64,000 nt of DNA from Tillandsia leiboldiana (GCA_029204045.2 CM055068.1:37816001-37880000), one strand, 5' to 3'; shown: positions 1-11,205, counted from the stretch's first letter. The notes: a model not told the origin generated them from the sequence alone. Made by a program: numbers and translations.

Positions 1-794
1 ATGTCTCGACGCAACCCTCTCTCAAACATGTAAATCCTGTGGGTCTCATCTCTGGCCACATAGGACAAATAAGCCAACAGCTGATTGAAGTCAGCTATGT
101 ACATGTGCACGGGCCTATCTCCCTGGCGGAGATTCTTCAGCTGCTCCTCTAGTCTCTGTCGAACACTCTCAGGAAAGAAGGCCCCAAGAAGCATACTGCG
201 AAACTCTGCCCATGAGAGAAGCTGCGTCCCTGGCGGACCAGCGGGTCGCACACGCCGCCACCAGGCCTCGGCGTTGCTCTCCAAAAAGTGCGTAGCCAAC
301 AGAACTCGAAACCTCTCATCAATAAATAGACTCTCAAAATGACGCTCCATGGCTGTAATCCAAGACTCGGCCTCCCACGGCTCAGCACTCATACCAGAAA
401 AACGGGGTGGATCAAACTGGCGGAACCTCATCAAAAGATCCACCACCGCCCGCTGCTCTGCCGAAGTCAACGATCCCGTCATCCCCGACGGCAGCCTACT
501 AGAAACCGGCTCAACCGGAATTGCTGGTGCAGGCTGAACAACAGGGGGCGCCACTATAGGCGAAGAAGGCACCGGCGAACTCTCAGGGGGTACTACAGCC
601 GGTTGTGCCCTCTTCTCCAACATGAGCGTCAACCGACCCACTGCCTCCTCCTGACGCCGAGACGCCTCAGCCAACAGTGCCATCTGGGCACGGAGCTCCT
701 GAACCTCCCTCTGCTGTCCCGGCCCCGAGTCCTCCTGCTCGGGCTCAGAGGAAGAAGGCTGCGAACACGTCACCATCGAGCGTCGAGGAGGCAT
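1..794 (-). CDS. gag: Ty3-gypsy gag polyprotein, N-terminal 264 residues (partial)
   Basis: Structural protein of a gypsy retrotransposon that packages element RNA into cytoplasmic virus-like particles. The frame opens at the ATG at 794 (MPPRRSMV...) and stays open without a stop to base 1. Residues about 25-65 are acidic and glutamine-rich and likely helical (QELRAQMALLAEASRRQ). A Pro/Val-rich linker follows. From about residue 130 comes the retrotransposon gag domain (Retrotrans_gag type), with FDPPRFSG, AESWITAMERHFE, AEAWWRR, SWAEFRSMLLGAFFP and ADFNQLLAYL. No nucleic-acid-binding CCHC knuckle is reached. I chose 794 as the start because it is the first ATG after the primer site and leader. 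There is no visible damage in the part shown, unlike every other gypsy coding region here. The antisense frame at 339-968 is a shadow. Confidence 0.88.
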   Translation of the reverse strand, partial: MPPRRSMVTCSQPSSSEPEQEDSGPGQQREVQELRAQMALLAEASRRQEEAVGRLTLMLEKRAQPAVVPPESSPVPSSPIVAPPVVQPAPAIPVEPVSSRLPSGMTGSLTSAEQRAVVDLLMRFRQFDPPRFSGMSAEPWEAESWITAMERHFESLFIDERFRVLLATHFLESNAEAWWRRVRPAGPPGTQLLSWAEFRSMLLGAFFPESVRQRLEEQLKNLRQGDRPVHMYIADFNQLLAYLSYVARDETHRIYMFERGLRRD

Positions 795-1074
795 CCCCAC
801 CTGAGGGACAAAGCAAACAATCAGAACCCAAATCAACACTCGACCCAATCTAGCGAAAGTCAAAAGGCATGTCCCCCTTCCCGAAGTACTATGTTGTCTG
901 CAGCCAACATAGTTGCCACCGAAGGAAGACATGTCAATCACTCATCCCAATCCGCTCGGGAGAGTTAGAAACCCAAATCAGGACTCTCGCTAAAAATCAC
1001 GGCTCTCACGTGAGTCATCCTAGGGTCCAACCACAAGCCTAGGGTTCCTAAGTCCTCCAAGACCTACATCCTAG

Positions 1075-1086
1075 GCTCTGATACCA
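1075..1086 (-). other. Primer-binding site (initiator-Met tRNA)
   Basis: On the minus strand this reads TGGTATCAGAGC, complementary to the 3' end of plant initiator-Met tRNA. It lies 8 bases inside the 5' LTR end and marks the start of minus-strand DNA synthesis. Bases 795-1074 between it and gag are untranslated leader with no other feature seen. Confidence 0.9.
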
Positions 1087-3303
1087 CTCTAATCTGTCAC
1101 GCCCCGGGGTCGATACTGCGACCCGGGCTCGCCAACAGATCCGCCGCCCATACGGGAAGCCCCGTATAGACGTAGCGACTAACCTGCAAAGAAACATCTA
1201 CACTAGCAGATATCAGAGCTGAAATAGTAAAATCTGAAATAAAAGACATAAAATATAACTACAACTCACAAATATACAGACCAACCTCACCAGAATACAA
1301 GAGTCTCTCAGAAAAGCAGAAAAGAAAGGTACAACTCGATACCTCACTACAAAAGTCACTCGACATAACACACTCCAAAATAGTACAGGGGTACATCTAC
1401 TCTCACTCTGATGACGACAGGAAGGGAACTATCTCGCGACTCCCTTACCTCGGTCTGAAGGAGCTGGATCAGCAACTGGAGCTGCAGGAACCGGAGCAGA
1501 GGTCCCTGGGGAGAAGACACCACGACGGGTGTGAGAACTACATCCCACAGTAGTTCTCAATGGGTGCCGCCAACAAGCCCGACGGTCTGCCCACTAAGTC
1601 TACTAGAGGCATAAAATAACATATGCAGTGCTGTAAGGAAAGCTGGGAAAAGGAACTCTACAGCTACTATGCCTCTATCTAGATGCTCAAAGAGTGGAAC
1701 AGAAAGAACATGATGCCACAACTAACTCTCATCTCTGATCACCCAATCTAAACTGACTGCCTCATCGGGTCCAGTCAAACCTGCGCCAACCTACTGCCGT
1801 TACGTCCCGGAGGAGCGGACTTACGTAGGACGTCCATGACTGCCAAAACTAGCTCAGCCAGAGGGACAAATGCAACGACAAGTCGCGATAGAAAAGCTCA
1901 ATCTCACGCCGGTACAACAACCCGGTCTCGCCTACTCCGGAGTGGCACTCGAGGGGAGCGACCCGCTCGAGTCAAAAAGTAACCCATATCAAGTATCTCT
2001 GCAAAGTATCTCTGTCAAGCTCAATGTGGCTCATGCAGGCTATGATCCAAATCCTAGATCAACAAGATCGGCAAACCAACCAAATCACTGTCTCACTCAC
2101 TGGCTGGAAACTACATAGCTGAGACTCACTATCACTCGGACAGCTCCCAAGAACCCAGATCTACCATCACTATCACTCTCCTAAAGAAAACAGATCTACA
2201 GACTGCTATCAACTCCACTCGGTCCCCAGACACGAGTGCAAATGCATCCCACAACCACCCGACCTCTCGGCCCACAACCCGGGCGAGGAAAAGCTAAGTC
2301 CAGAGTGAAAAAAAGTATAGTGATGTGGGAATGTCTAGAGCAATAAGAACCTAGCCCAAGTTGGAGTTTTCTACAGTCTGGCTGAACATGTTGCATATGA
2401 CAGGGGTGCTAGGTCAAGTTCCAAGATTTCACTACTTAACATAAAGTAGGAACCACAATAGGATCAAAAGATTCAACAACTGATATACAGGGTACTAACA
2501 TACAGTGTACACATGCTATTTAATCCAATTTCTAACATGCATGATCCTACATACATAGAATTAGTACACAGTCCAGAGATCTTGGAAGCAAGGTCACCCA
2601 CCTGAACGCGCTAACTGTCCGGGGTCGTACAGCCAAGAAAGCCCAGAAACAGTCAAATCACAAAATCCACCAAGCCAACAACACGGTAGCAGTGCTCACA
2701 ATCTCCTGGGTACAAAACATATTCCAAGATTACACTTTAATCCACACAATTCCAAGTTCCCAAAAATCTGTGATGAACAGTCCCTTAAACACGAAAATTT
2801 CACCTGGAAAACATCCTCCAAAAATTCCAATAAAAATATGACGGCGATCCTCTTGAAGAGTAGATGTCGATGGAGTCCTGAATCATCAAAATCCGATGTC
2901 CGGATGAGGAGATAAAAATCTAACAAGCAGGTGCTGTCCAAATCAACCAACTGTCGCAAAGGGGGTTAAAAATGTACCCAAAACCCCAAGAAGAGCTCAT
3001 TTTCAGAAAAAGTGTCCAACACGAAAGTTGTAGACTTACCTCTTACGAAACTGTCGCCGTAGAAATCGTACAAAAATATTATCGGAGTAGCTCTGTAGAC
3101 CTCCCAGACTGAAGTGCGACGAAAATGGGCCTCCAATAGTAAATCGCCGCTCCGCACTACGATGCAGAAGTCGTCGTCGTCGCGGCCTCCAAAAAATCTG
3201 AGCCTCCGCCAAATGATGCGCAAAAGGAAGAGAAGGAAAATTGGTGAAGGTCTCAAAGCCAAAAGCTCTCGGGAAAAGCTCTAAAACGAGGCCCCAAGAG
3301 GCC

Positions 3304-3311
3304 TTTTTATA
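3304..3311 (-). promoter_or_regulatory. Putative TATA box of the LTR promoter
   Basis: The minus strand reads TATAAAAA, at the change from GC-rich U3 to AT-richer R. It is about 170 bp downstream (in element orientation) of the nearest CCAAT-N9-CCACG module, a plausible core-promoter arrangement. Confidence 0.6.
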
Positions 3312-3480
3312 GGCCTCACCCGGAAAAGCCAAAAAAATCAAACATTGGGCTTTTGGGCCCAACTTTCGGGCACCCGGAACATTCGGCCGGCTACAGTGTT
3401 GGGCCAGCCCAACACTGTTCACGCCCGAAACCACGAGGTGCTGCCACGTGTCCCGCCGCACAGGAAACAGCGGTGCGGGG

Positions 3481-3937
3481 CCACTCGATGGCTGCCACGT
3501 GTCCACCCAGCAAACAGTATGGCGGTTGGCACCCGCCAATGAGCGGGCGCCACATGTCCTCCCGGCTGACCCGCCGACCGGTCGCCGCACGCGCCGGTCA
3601 CGCGACGTGGCTCCACGTGCGCACGCGGCCCGAGGCGCCGCCACGCGTCCCGTGCACCGCTTCTGCTGCGCCCGCGAATCAGAGGGTGACATGTGTCCCC
3701 TGCACCCGGTCCACGCATTCCGCTTTGGAATTCCGTGGACCGCGCCGCATGCACCGACCAACCGGAGGCTGCCACGCGTCCCCGCCTTGGTCCATGCACC
3801 GCCGCGCTCACCCAATAGACCGCGCGCCCTGAACCCGCCAATCAGGCGGTGCCACGTGTCCCTGCGCCGAGTCTGTGCACCCGCCGCGCTGCTCTGTGGA
3901 CCGCGCGCCGTAAACCGGCCAATGATAGGTCGCCACG
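3481..3937. promoter_or_regulatory. Array of ERSE-like modules (CCAAT-N9-CCACG) in U3
   Basis: Seen directly: exact CCAAT-N9-CCACG at 3838-3856 and 3919-3937; CCAAT-N9-CCACA at 3536-3554; CCAAC-N9-CCACG at 3758-3776; CCACT-N9-CCACG at 3481-3499. Spacing is nine in every case, and the CCACG is usually part of CCACGTGTC or CCACGTGGC (G-box). The last three modules are 80-81 bp apart in a diverged tandem repeat. Known: CCAAT-N9-CCACG is the ERSE consensus, bound by NF-Y and ATF6/bZIP28-type bZIP factors. Inferred: a stress-responsive enhancer of the LTR promoter at 3311. Confidence 0.6.
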
Positions 3938-4154
3938 TGGCATGCCGGCGGTCTACGGCCTCTCCCATGCACCAAAAACCACTGAAAACTTTCGGGAGTC
4001 CGTTTTTGGGCATCCGGACTCAGAATCAAATAAGCAAATAGCCGTTTTCAAGCGTTTTTCCGTGCTGAATCCATTTCCGACCTCAGTTTGGCCTAATTCT
4101 TTTCAGAAACTTCGGCAAACCTAGCCGAAGGCCAACACAGCAAGTGATATCACA

Positions 4155-5378
4155 CAGGGTCCATCTGTGGCATCCCATTGATGCACCATGGGCCAGATAC
4201 ACCGACACTAGGTGTTCTAATAGTGGATTCATCGGAAGATCGCTGCATGGGAACCAGGGCCACTACACTAACTCCCCTTCCTCTTGAGTCTTCCTTGTTC
4301 TCTTGAGCTTGTTGGTCGCTCTCGTGCCGACCTTTGCCACAATGAGCACAATTATCCATCCGAAAACCATCTTGCCAAAGTTTGAAAAGAGTGCCCTGTG
4401 ATCAAGAGCTGAAAAACATGGAAAAAATTATTTAATTTCAAAAATTTGAAAAATCATACCCAAACAATCTTTATCATGTATAGAGACTAGGAATCAAGAT
4501 AGATTTGCAAAAAGAATTTTAAAAATAGATCAATCCCATAATTTTCAAAAATTCCTAAAATTTGCCCTAAAATTGAATTTTCAGAAATCGATGCCCAAAA
4601 ATTCGTTAGTCAAATGAATACAAGGCATAGAAACAAATCTAAAGTGTCCATAGTACTTATTTCAAAAGAAATTTGATCAAAAACCGTGCAAAAACGAGAT
4701 TGTACCATGAAATCCCTCACGTTTTGATGAACACAAGCAAAAACAGTGAAAACAATAGTTTTGATCATAAGAACTTACTTGGATCGAGTGAAAATGAGTT
4801 GCAATGGATCCAAAGCTCTTGATTCTAGAGAGAGAAACTCTAGGAAGCTAGAAACAAAAGATTAAAGAGAATAGAAATTCAAACCCTTTTCCTTTTTATC
4901 AAAACCTAGCCGCGGTCCGGATCGGATCAGGATTTCACGGCTTGGCGCAGGAAATCCCATCGTTCGGGATCCGGACTGAATCATCCAGTCTGGACTGCCT
5001 GCAACTTTTTCTTCAGAAAAATTTGTAAAGATTCCAAAAAATTCAGAAAAAGTATGTAAGCATTCTTGCATATCAACTTTAAACAAAAAGTATCGTTTCA
5101 CATCAAAAGAAATAGATTATGCTAAATCTATCATTAATACTCAAATAATGAAACGAAAATTTACAAAATTTATATCCTCTAAAGTTGAGCAAGTTCTAAA
5201 CATCAATCACGATCTTATGAGTAATGAATTTATCAAATCATCAATTAAGCAAAGAAAATGAAACACAAAGATCGATAGATGTTTGAAATCCCGAATAAAT
5301 TAGATAATGCTATCTAGTCAATATATTTTAGGGAGTGGCTCTTTGAGCATCTTTCAATTTGAAATCTCACCTTATACC
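4155..5378 (-). other. 3' internal region of the minus-strand copia element, no clear gene
   Basis: Bases 4860-5378 are alignable by eye (minus strand) to 63590-64000 of the plus-strand copia element, so this is post-pol internal DNA. It has GTCCGGA/ATCCGGA-type motifs at about 4913-4995. Bases 4400-4800 are AT-rich with nothing recognised. At 4150-4359 a minus-strand 69-codon frame begins MDNCAHCGKGRHESDQQ, with a half zinc-knuckle look (C-x2-C-x3-GRH) but no fourth ligand. I do not recognise it, and a degenerate env-like or captured fragment is possible. Confidence 0.55.
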
Positions 5379-7221
5379 TGTTAGTTGTAGGCCCCAAAAG
5401 CCTATCAGGCTGACGCATTTTTTATATGGGACATATTTGTACTTGATCTTTATTATTATTTGGGCATCTTATGCCATTCATGTTTAATGTGTCCATGAAT
5501 CGTCCTTTGAATTAATGAGATGATAATGTATATTCTTAACAGTTAAGAATTTGAGATACATATTATTGGTGATTAAGTCATAAATGCTCTCAATCGGAGG
5601 ATCATCATGGGGACGATGATTGATCCGGTAAGATTGATGTATGTGCCGCTCTCTTTTAGGATGACGAGTCTCAAGTCATCAGTGTGTAGACACTGAAGCG
5701 AACGTGCAGGTGGTTGTTAGAGAACAAGGGCACTGAGCGTGACCAATTACGAATAGTTACATGGATGCCTACTCATTCGTCAGTAACTGATTCGATGTTG
5801 CAGTGGTACAACTGATCCTTAGACCTGCGACACCACGGCCATTCAATATGAGGCTACTGTAGTCTGATTATGCAATAAACTCTGATCCGAGTCACGGGTC
5901 TTAGTGCTATATGTTGGCTGCAGTCGGTTCATATTAGGAATGGGTGTTTGTTTACAGGGGATCTATCGCTCTCGGTAGAGAGATAATTAGTCCTATGCTA
6001 TTTGTAAGGCAAAGCCCAGAAATCCTCGGCCGGGGTAATATAGTTCATGGAAAGTTGTTTCCAAGAGTAACCATATGAGCTTCTGCCCTATCAATTGTCA
6101 TATAACGGGTGATGGGGTTTGACGAGTATCCCATGACCTCCACTCAGTTGGGACTATGCGATAGAAGGACTGTATTGTACGGTAACTGCACCTTGAGGTT
6201 CAGTCCAATATTCACTTCTGACTGGATTGCCACTATATGCTGCTAGGCGTCACTGGTGGATTGTGGGAACCAATAAGAATAATTATAGGCGAATAATTAT
6301 TATACGATGGAACAATCAAAAGTGTTTGATCCATCAAAAAGAGTTTCGATGATGATGTCGATGGGGATCGTCTCATATCTCACTACCAGACAGAATTGAA
6401 CCTATTAGGTCACACACATAAGGAATCGCACATGATCGATATTAAGGAGATGATAAAGAAGTTTATAGAATGGATTAATTATAATCACAATACTAAAGTT
6501 TACTAATTTATTAGTAAAAGGACTAATTTGCAATTATTGTAAATTAGAGGTATTTAAGTGCAAAAGTTGCATGGTGTATTTACTAATCGTTAGTAAATAT
6601 TTTGAGGACTTATGTGTAAATGTTACACACGAATCGAATTAGGATTCAGATTCGATTCATATTGAAACTAACTTAAGGATAATGGATAATCCAATCGGAT
6701 TAGGATTCGATTAGGATTAGAATTTGGGTTAGGGTTTTCTCAATATAAATATATGTCATATGTGACATATTGTAAAACGAGAGAAAAAAAAGGAGAAAAA
6801 GAAAACCCTAGCCGCCTATCCTCTTCCTCAAGTCCTCCACAATTAATTCATCGTTCGCGATATTCGGAAAATTGCTACCACAATTAGAAGATTGATTCAT
6901 CCTCCTTACATCGACGCGAGAGTTAATTCGTGATTGGATCATGAATCAAGGCGATCGATTATTTCGATCAAGGGCGTGATTCCGTATGGACACAAGTAGA
7001 GGCCGAGTGCGTGCGCGGCTATCAAGGACGAACAATTTTTACCAACGATCGTCGGCTTCGCGGTGATCTCGACCCGCGCAAGGTAAAAATTAAATCCTAA
7101 TTGATAAGATCAATTAGATTACCTTTTTCGATCTAAAACAATAAATGAGGTGATCTTTGTTTTAAGAAAATTTTTAATTGCGTTTCTTTTTCCGCTGCGC
7201 ATATCTGATTACTTTCTTACA
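5379..7221 (+). mobile_element. Solo LTR, 1843 bp, probably Ty1-copia, TSD ATACC
   Basis: The ends are TGTTAGTTGTAGG...CTTTCTTACA, flanked by ATACC at 5374-5378 and 7222-7226. Removing it and one ATACC restores continuity with the homologous copia sequence at 63547-63600. The plus orientation is suggested by a TATA box at 6744 followed by a purine-rich leader, and by the CCGCTGCGC motif close to the 3' end, as in several long-LTR copia lineages. No internal region remains, so it is a recombination product. It holds no gene. Confidence 0.9.
6744..6751 (+). promoter_or_regulatory. Putative TATA box of solo LTR 5379-7221
   Basis: TATAAATA, about 480 bp before the LTR 3' end, followed within 60 bp by an A/G-rich leader. 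This is the expected position for the U3/R boundary. Confidence 0.5.
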
Positions 7222-7477
7222 ATACCAACCTTGGAATTCAACAAAGTCAAGTATTCCAAAAAGCATTTTATCAAGTAAACAAGAACACCATGCTTGGTAA
7301 ACATGTGGTAGCTGCACACAGTACTCGGATGACCGAGGTGGTAGCTCTTTCCTCCATGTGGTGGTAGTTTTCACACTCCACAAAGGGATGTAACTCTTTC
7401 CACATCTTTTGAGCATGAAACTTTAAATAATACTCCCCCTCAATTGGCTATCAATTATGTAAAATATTAAGTATTCA
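7222..7477 (-). other. Copia 3' internal segment with a polypurine-like tract
   Basis: Homologous (minus strand) to 63300-63555 of the plus-strand copia element. The minus strand carries TTGAGGGGGAG at 7443-7433, conserved at 63331-63342. The frame at 7174-7416 spans a TSD junction and is not a gene. Confidence 0.6.
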
Positions 7478-8140
7478 TGTCACGCCCCGGGTGTAAACCG
7501 GAACCAGGGCCCGTCTACAGATCCGCCGTGTACACGGTATTTCCCGCGTACACGAAGCGCCAAACCTGCTCAGATATAAGAGATAATAATAAAAGAGCAA
7601 TAAAAACAGAGCTGAACTAAAAACTAATACATCTCAGACTGAAGCTGGAAATAAAATACAATACATCTGTATAAATGATACATCAGTCTCTCCCAGCTCA
7701 CCAAAATAAATACAACCTGCTGGCAAAAGCCAGTCCCAAAGTAAATGTACAACCGTCTGAGGAAACATGGGTACACCAACAGTCCAGCTAGCTCGCTCAT
7801 CCTGCCTCGAGATCTATCTACTCAGCCGTCCTCTCTCCTCGACCCGCCGCTGAAAGCCCAGCAGCACCCGCAGGAGACACTGCAAAATAAGGAAGAAGAA
7901 AAGAGGAAAGAAGAATGGGGGTGAGAACTACTAGTAAACCAGTAGCCTCCCCTAGTGGGTAAAACCTCAAACTCTGACAAACCCCCTAGGTCTACCAGAG
8001 GCAAAAAGGAAAGAAGAGTGGTAAGAAATGAAACCGCTGAAAAAGGGAAATCTACCACTACTATGCCTCTAAAATACAGTCCTAGACTGGAATAACCGTA
8101 TGCAACAGTAACCAACCGTCCCAGATGAACCCAATCTGTA

Positions 8141-8249
8141 CCGCCCTCATCATCGGGCAAATAAGCAGCGCCGATGTGATAGCAAAACTCCTGCTGCCGC
8201 CCTCATCATCGGGCAAATAAGCCGCGCCGATGTGATAGCAAAACTGTCC
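8141..8249. repeat. Tandem duplication, two 56-bp units
   Basis: The unit starting CCGCCCTCATCATCGGGCAA recurs at 8141 and 8197, nearly identical, inside the R/U5 part of the solo LTR. Confidence 0.8.
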
Positions 8250-8444
8250 ATAACTGTCAGGCCCCGGCCTCTGAAGGGGATCTCGAGGGGAGCGACCCAC
8301 ACGAGGAAAGCATCACCGGGCAATAACCGCACCGGTGTGATAAGTATCAAAAGCAGGACTGGATCACAACTATAAAGCCCCAGTGGAACACAACCCTCCA
8401 CTAAAAGAAAACTGATTCCCAATCAGATGCGAAAGTAACCATCC

Positions 8445-8715
8445 GGTCAATCGCCCAATATCCGCGATTGCCGCAATACCCCAAAATCCACGACCAAGTC
8501 TAACAACCGACCTCCGGTCAACCGCCCAATATCCGCGGTCGCCGGAATAACCCACAATCACAATCATGTCCCACATCCGACATCTGGTCAACCGCCTACT
8601 ATCCGCGGTTGCCACAAAACCCTCTAATCCGTAATCATGCCCTATCACCGATGTCCTATAACCGACATTCGGTCAACTGCCCAATATCCGCGGTCGCCGC
8701 CAAAACCCATAATCC
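8445..8715. repeat. Four diverged tandem units of 70-85 bp with a hairpin core
   Basis: GGTCAA(C) starts recur at 8445, 8516, 8586 and 8671. Each is followed by CGCCCAATATCCGCG or a close variant. Where intact, CAACCGC and GCGGTTG form a 7-bp inverted repeat around a 9-base loop. The related LTRs at 28900 and 50070 have a single copy. Confidence 0.75.
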
Positions 8716-10510
8716 ATAATCCAGACCCCGGCTACACTATCCCAAACCCTTGCTCAAACCCGAGCAACAAATACCACCTGACTAACGAAAGGAGAAAAGA
8801 AACAAACAAGGTTTCTCCTAAGTCAAGTTCCAGCATGAAAGTGTAGCGATAAAAGATGGCCTACCTAGATATCCAACAAGCATGCATATGTCCTCATGAA
8901 AGATAAAGATAGTGTGACAAATAATGGCTCCACAGGTGTATCAATTAATAGCTCCGCATAGATATGACCACCATGCTAAATCATTATCCAACCACACATG
9001 TTTAAAATCCACAATTTTCCCTCACCTAAATCATCCACCTATGCATGTCCCAAAAGATCCTCAAGTGGTACCCTCCCACAAGACATTTCATTTTATTCCA
9101 ACATAAAAGTAAATTCCACATGCAAGGTTAAGTGCCACAACTATATCCATACAAACATGTATAACCCCCAACCACTATCAGAGTTCCACAACAGTAATTT
9201 TCATTTGATAGGCTCACAGTTATTTTACTTTAAGCATGCATGTCCATAGTTGATCATTCAATGTAACCAATGAGAGGATCTCTCCAATATTCCTAGGGGT
9301 ATGTCAGAAAATGAGGAGTATAACAACCACCCACCTGGAGCGCTAATTTCCTGTCCAAATAGTGCTCTCGCCCAAACAAGCCAAACCGCCGCGATCACTG
9401 TACAAAATATCCCCAATATACACACAAATAAGCACACAAGTATCCAAACATATGCTGTCCAGAATTCAGTCCCAAAGATGCCCTGTTTTTACCTGCGAGA
9501 AATGCCCGGAAAATTCCAAGAAAAATACTCTCACGATCCTCGCGAAGAACCCATCGAAACGAGTACCTGCACGCTCAAATCCGAGTTTCCTACACTGAGA
9601 AACAAATTCGACAAGGGAACCACCCCGAAATAAACTGCTCTAAAAAACTGTAGCACTAATTCCTGTAAACATAGATTTTTCACCTTCGAAAAATATTCAT
9701 AAAATTCCAAGAAAATTTGGGGATATTCCTCGTGATGTGTAGATGCAAAACGCTTTTTGAATCACCCCAATCCGATGCCTGTGCCGAAGATATCGCCAAA
9801 ATACCACACCGCTGTCCAAAACTCCGCCCCAGAAAATGAGGTCACAAGATGATCCGAAAAACCCATGAAAAGCTCAGAAAGGGAAAAACCAGTAAACACG
9901 GGAAACATAGCCCTACCTGTCGTGAAGACGATGGCGCAAGTATCACTGAAAAATACTGCCTGGGTAGCTCGGGAGAGTCCATGCACCGAAATGCGACGAA
10001 GGGGATCACAAATGAACGAGCGTCGCGCCGCGCCGTAAAATCAGCAACCTCAAAGTGCGTGCCTCCAAAAGTTCTCAAACTTCTCCGCGAGATGCAGCAG
10101 CCCAAGAGGAAGAACCTTCATATACAACTCTCAGAGAGAAGAAGCCCAGAAGAAACCTAAAACTCACCTTGAAATCGGCCTTAAATAGACCCAGCTCAAC
10201 ATTTCAGGAAATACCCAACATGTCCCAACATTCGGGCGCCGAAAGTTTCCGGGCTGCTACAGTGTTGGGCCCGGCCCAACACTATTCACGCCCGGATTCT
10301 TCCTGGGCCTCCACGTTGCCCACAAAACAGGCAACAGCGGGAGCCACCACTCCCGCTGTGCCGCGTGGCCACCCCCGGGGATCGACACGTGGTGCCGGTC
10401 AACGCGACAGTCGCGCCTGCGCACGCCTGCGCGCACCGCCTGCGCCCCTGCCAGGCACGCCGCCCGAGGCAGACCTCACCTGCACCGTGGACCGCACGCA
10501 TGTGGACCGG

Positions 10511-10607
10511 CCAACCAGTGACTGCCACGTGTCCACCTCGGTCCATGCACCGGCCTGCCTACTCCGTGGTCCCGGTCCACAGAACCGACCAATCAAGACC
10601 TGCCACG
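10511..10607. promoter_or_regulatory. Two ERSE-like modules (CCAAT-N9-CCACG) in the solo LTR U3
   Basis: CCAAT-N9-CCACG at 10589-10607 and CCAAC-N9-CCACG at 10511-10529, 78 bp apart, in the same relative position (upstream of the TATA-like box in element orientation) as in the LTR at 1095-4154. The spacing of nine is exact in both. Confidence 0.55.
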
Positions 10608-11205
10608 TATCCCCATCCTCTGGTGCACGCCGGCCGTGGACCGCGCGCCTGCCCGCGCACCCGCGCGCTGCCCGTGCCCCGCGCGTTGCTTGCGCCCGCG
10701 GGCCGCCGCGCTCCGCCGCTGCCCGCCGCCGCCGCCGCCGCCGTCCGCCGGCCGCCGGAGTTACTGTTCCGGCATGAACAGTAACCGGTTGCGCAAAACG
10801 TCAAGTAGGTAGTCCATTTTAATCGTTTTCGCACGCTGAATCCGAATTTGCTGCCCGATTTGCCAAATTCTAACTCCAAAATTTGTCGAAGGCACCCGGA
10901 AAGGTATTCTTTTGTCCAAACTTCGCGCCGAGCCCAATTTTAATATCCATTTCGCGCGAAACCACTTCCGAAGATCCGACGGAGTCCACTGATCACCCAC
11001 GTGATCCATTTAAGCCCAAAGTCCAACACTCGTGTCCAAATTATGCACAAACACCTCCGACACACAAAACAGGCTCCCAGAAGCCACCAATGACTCCACC
11101 ACAGCTCTGCAGAGATCCAGGTCATCACAATTCAACCAACTATTGATCTCGTGTTCATACTTAACTCAATTATCAAATAAGATAAAAACTCTACCAAGAG
11201 ATCAT

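Larger units (their letters stand above)
1..4154 (-). mobile_element. Ty3-gypsy retrotransposon, 5' part (LTR, primer site, gag), runs off the left edge
   Basis: Read on the minus strand, the element starts with a roughly 3.06-kb LTR (1095-4154), followed by an initiator-Met tRNA primer site, a 280-bp leader and a gag frame that runs off the window. The LTR has TG...CA ends (starting TGTGATATC, ending GGGGCGTGACA). The exact outer end is 4154 or 4156 because of a CACACA ambiguity. It appears to lie inside the 3' internal region of the minus-strand copia element. The TSD cannot be checked because the other end is outside. Its long LTR and gag style fit the Tekay/Del (chromovirus) group, but no pol is visible, so the clade is inferred. 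Confidence 0.85.
1095..4154 (-). repeat. Long LTR of the gypsy element (5' LTR)
   Basis: About 3.06 kb, TG...CA. It is related over much of its length to the LTR starting at 27457 (shared block just inside the 3' end, around 1110-1150 versus 27472-27512). In element orientation U3 is about 4154-3312, with a TATA box at 3311-3304, and the rest is R/U5. U3 is very GC-rich and made of diverged repeats of about 80 bp carrying CCAAT and CCACG motifs. ORFs in it show no protein similarity I recognise. Confidence 0.82.
7478..11129 (-). mobile_element. Solo LTR of a gypsy element, 3652 bp, TSD ATTCA
   Basis: On the minus strand it starts TGTGATGACCTGG and ends GGGGCGTGACA. ATTCA flanks it at 7473-7477 and 11130-11134. 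It is clearly related to the LTRs of the Tekay-like element at 47223-58453: the starts align base for base over long stretches, including the GTTACTGTTC...GGAACAGTAACTCCGG inverted repeat near 10760. Inside are tandem repeats (8141-8249, 8445-8715) and ERSE-like modules (10511-10607). A TATA-like TATTTAA lies at 10187-10181 (minus). The ORFs inside are not conserved as proteins between LTR copies. Confidence 0.95.

Noticed and set aside
339..968. 209-codon plus-strand frame
   Set aside because: Antisense to the gag at 1-794, whose motifs are clear on the other strand.
3036..4041. Frames of 325 and 197 codons on opposite strands
   Set aside because: They lie in the GC-rich U3 repeat of an LTR, across the TATA box and ERSE modules, with no domain.
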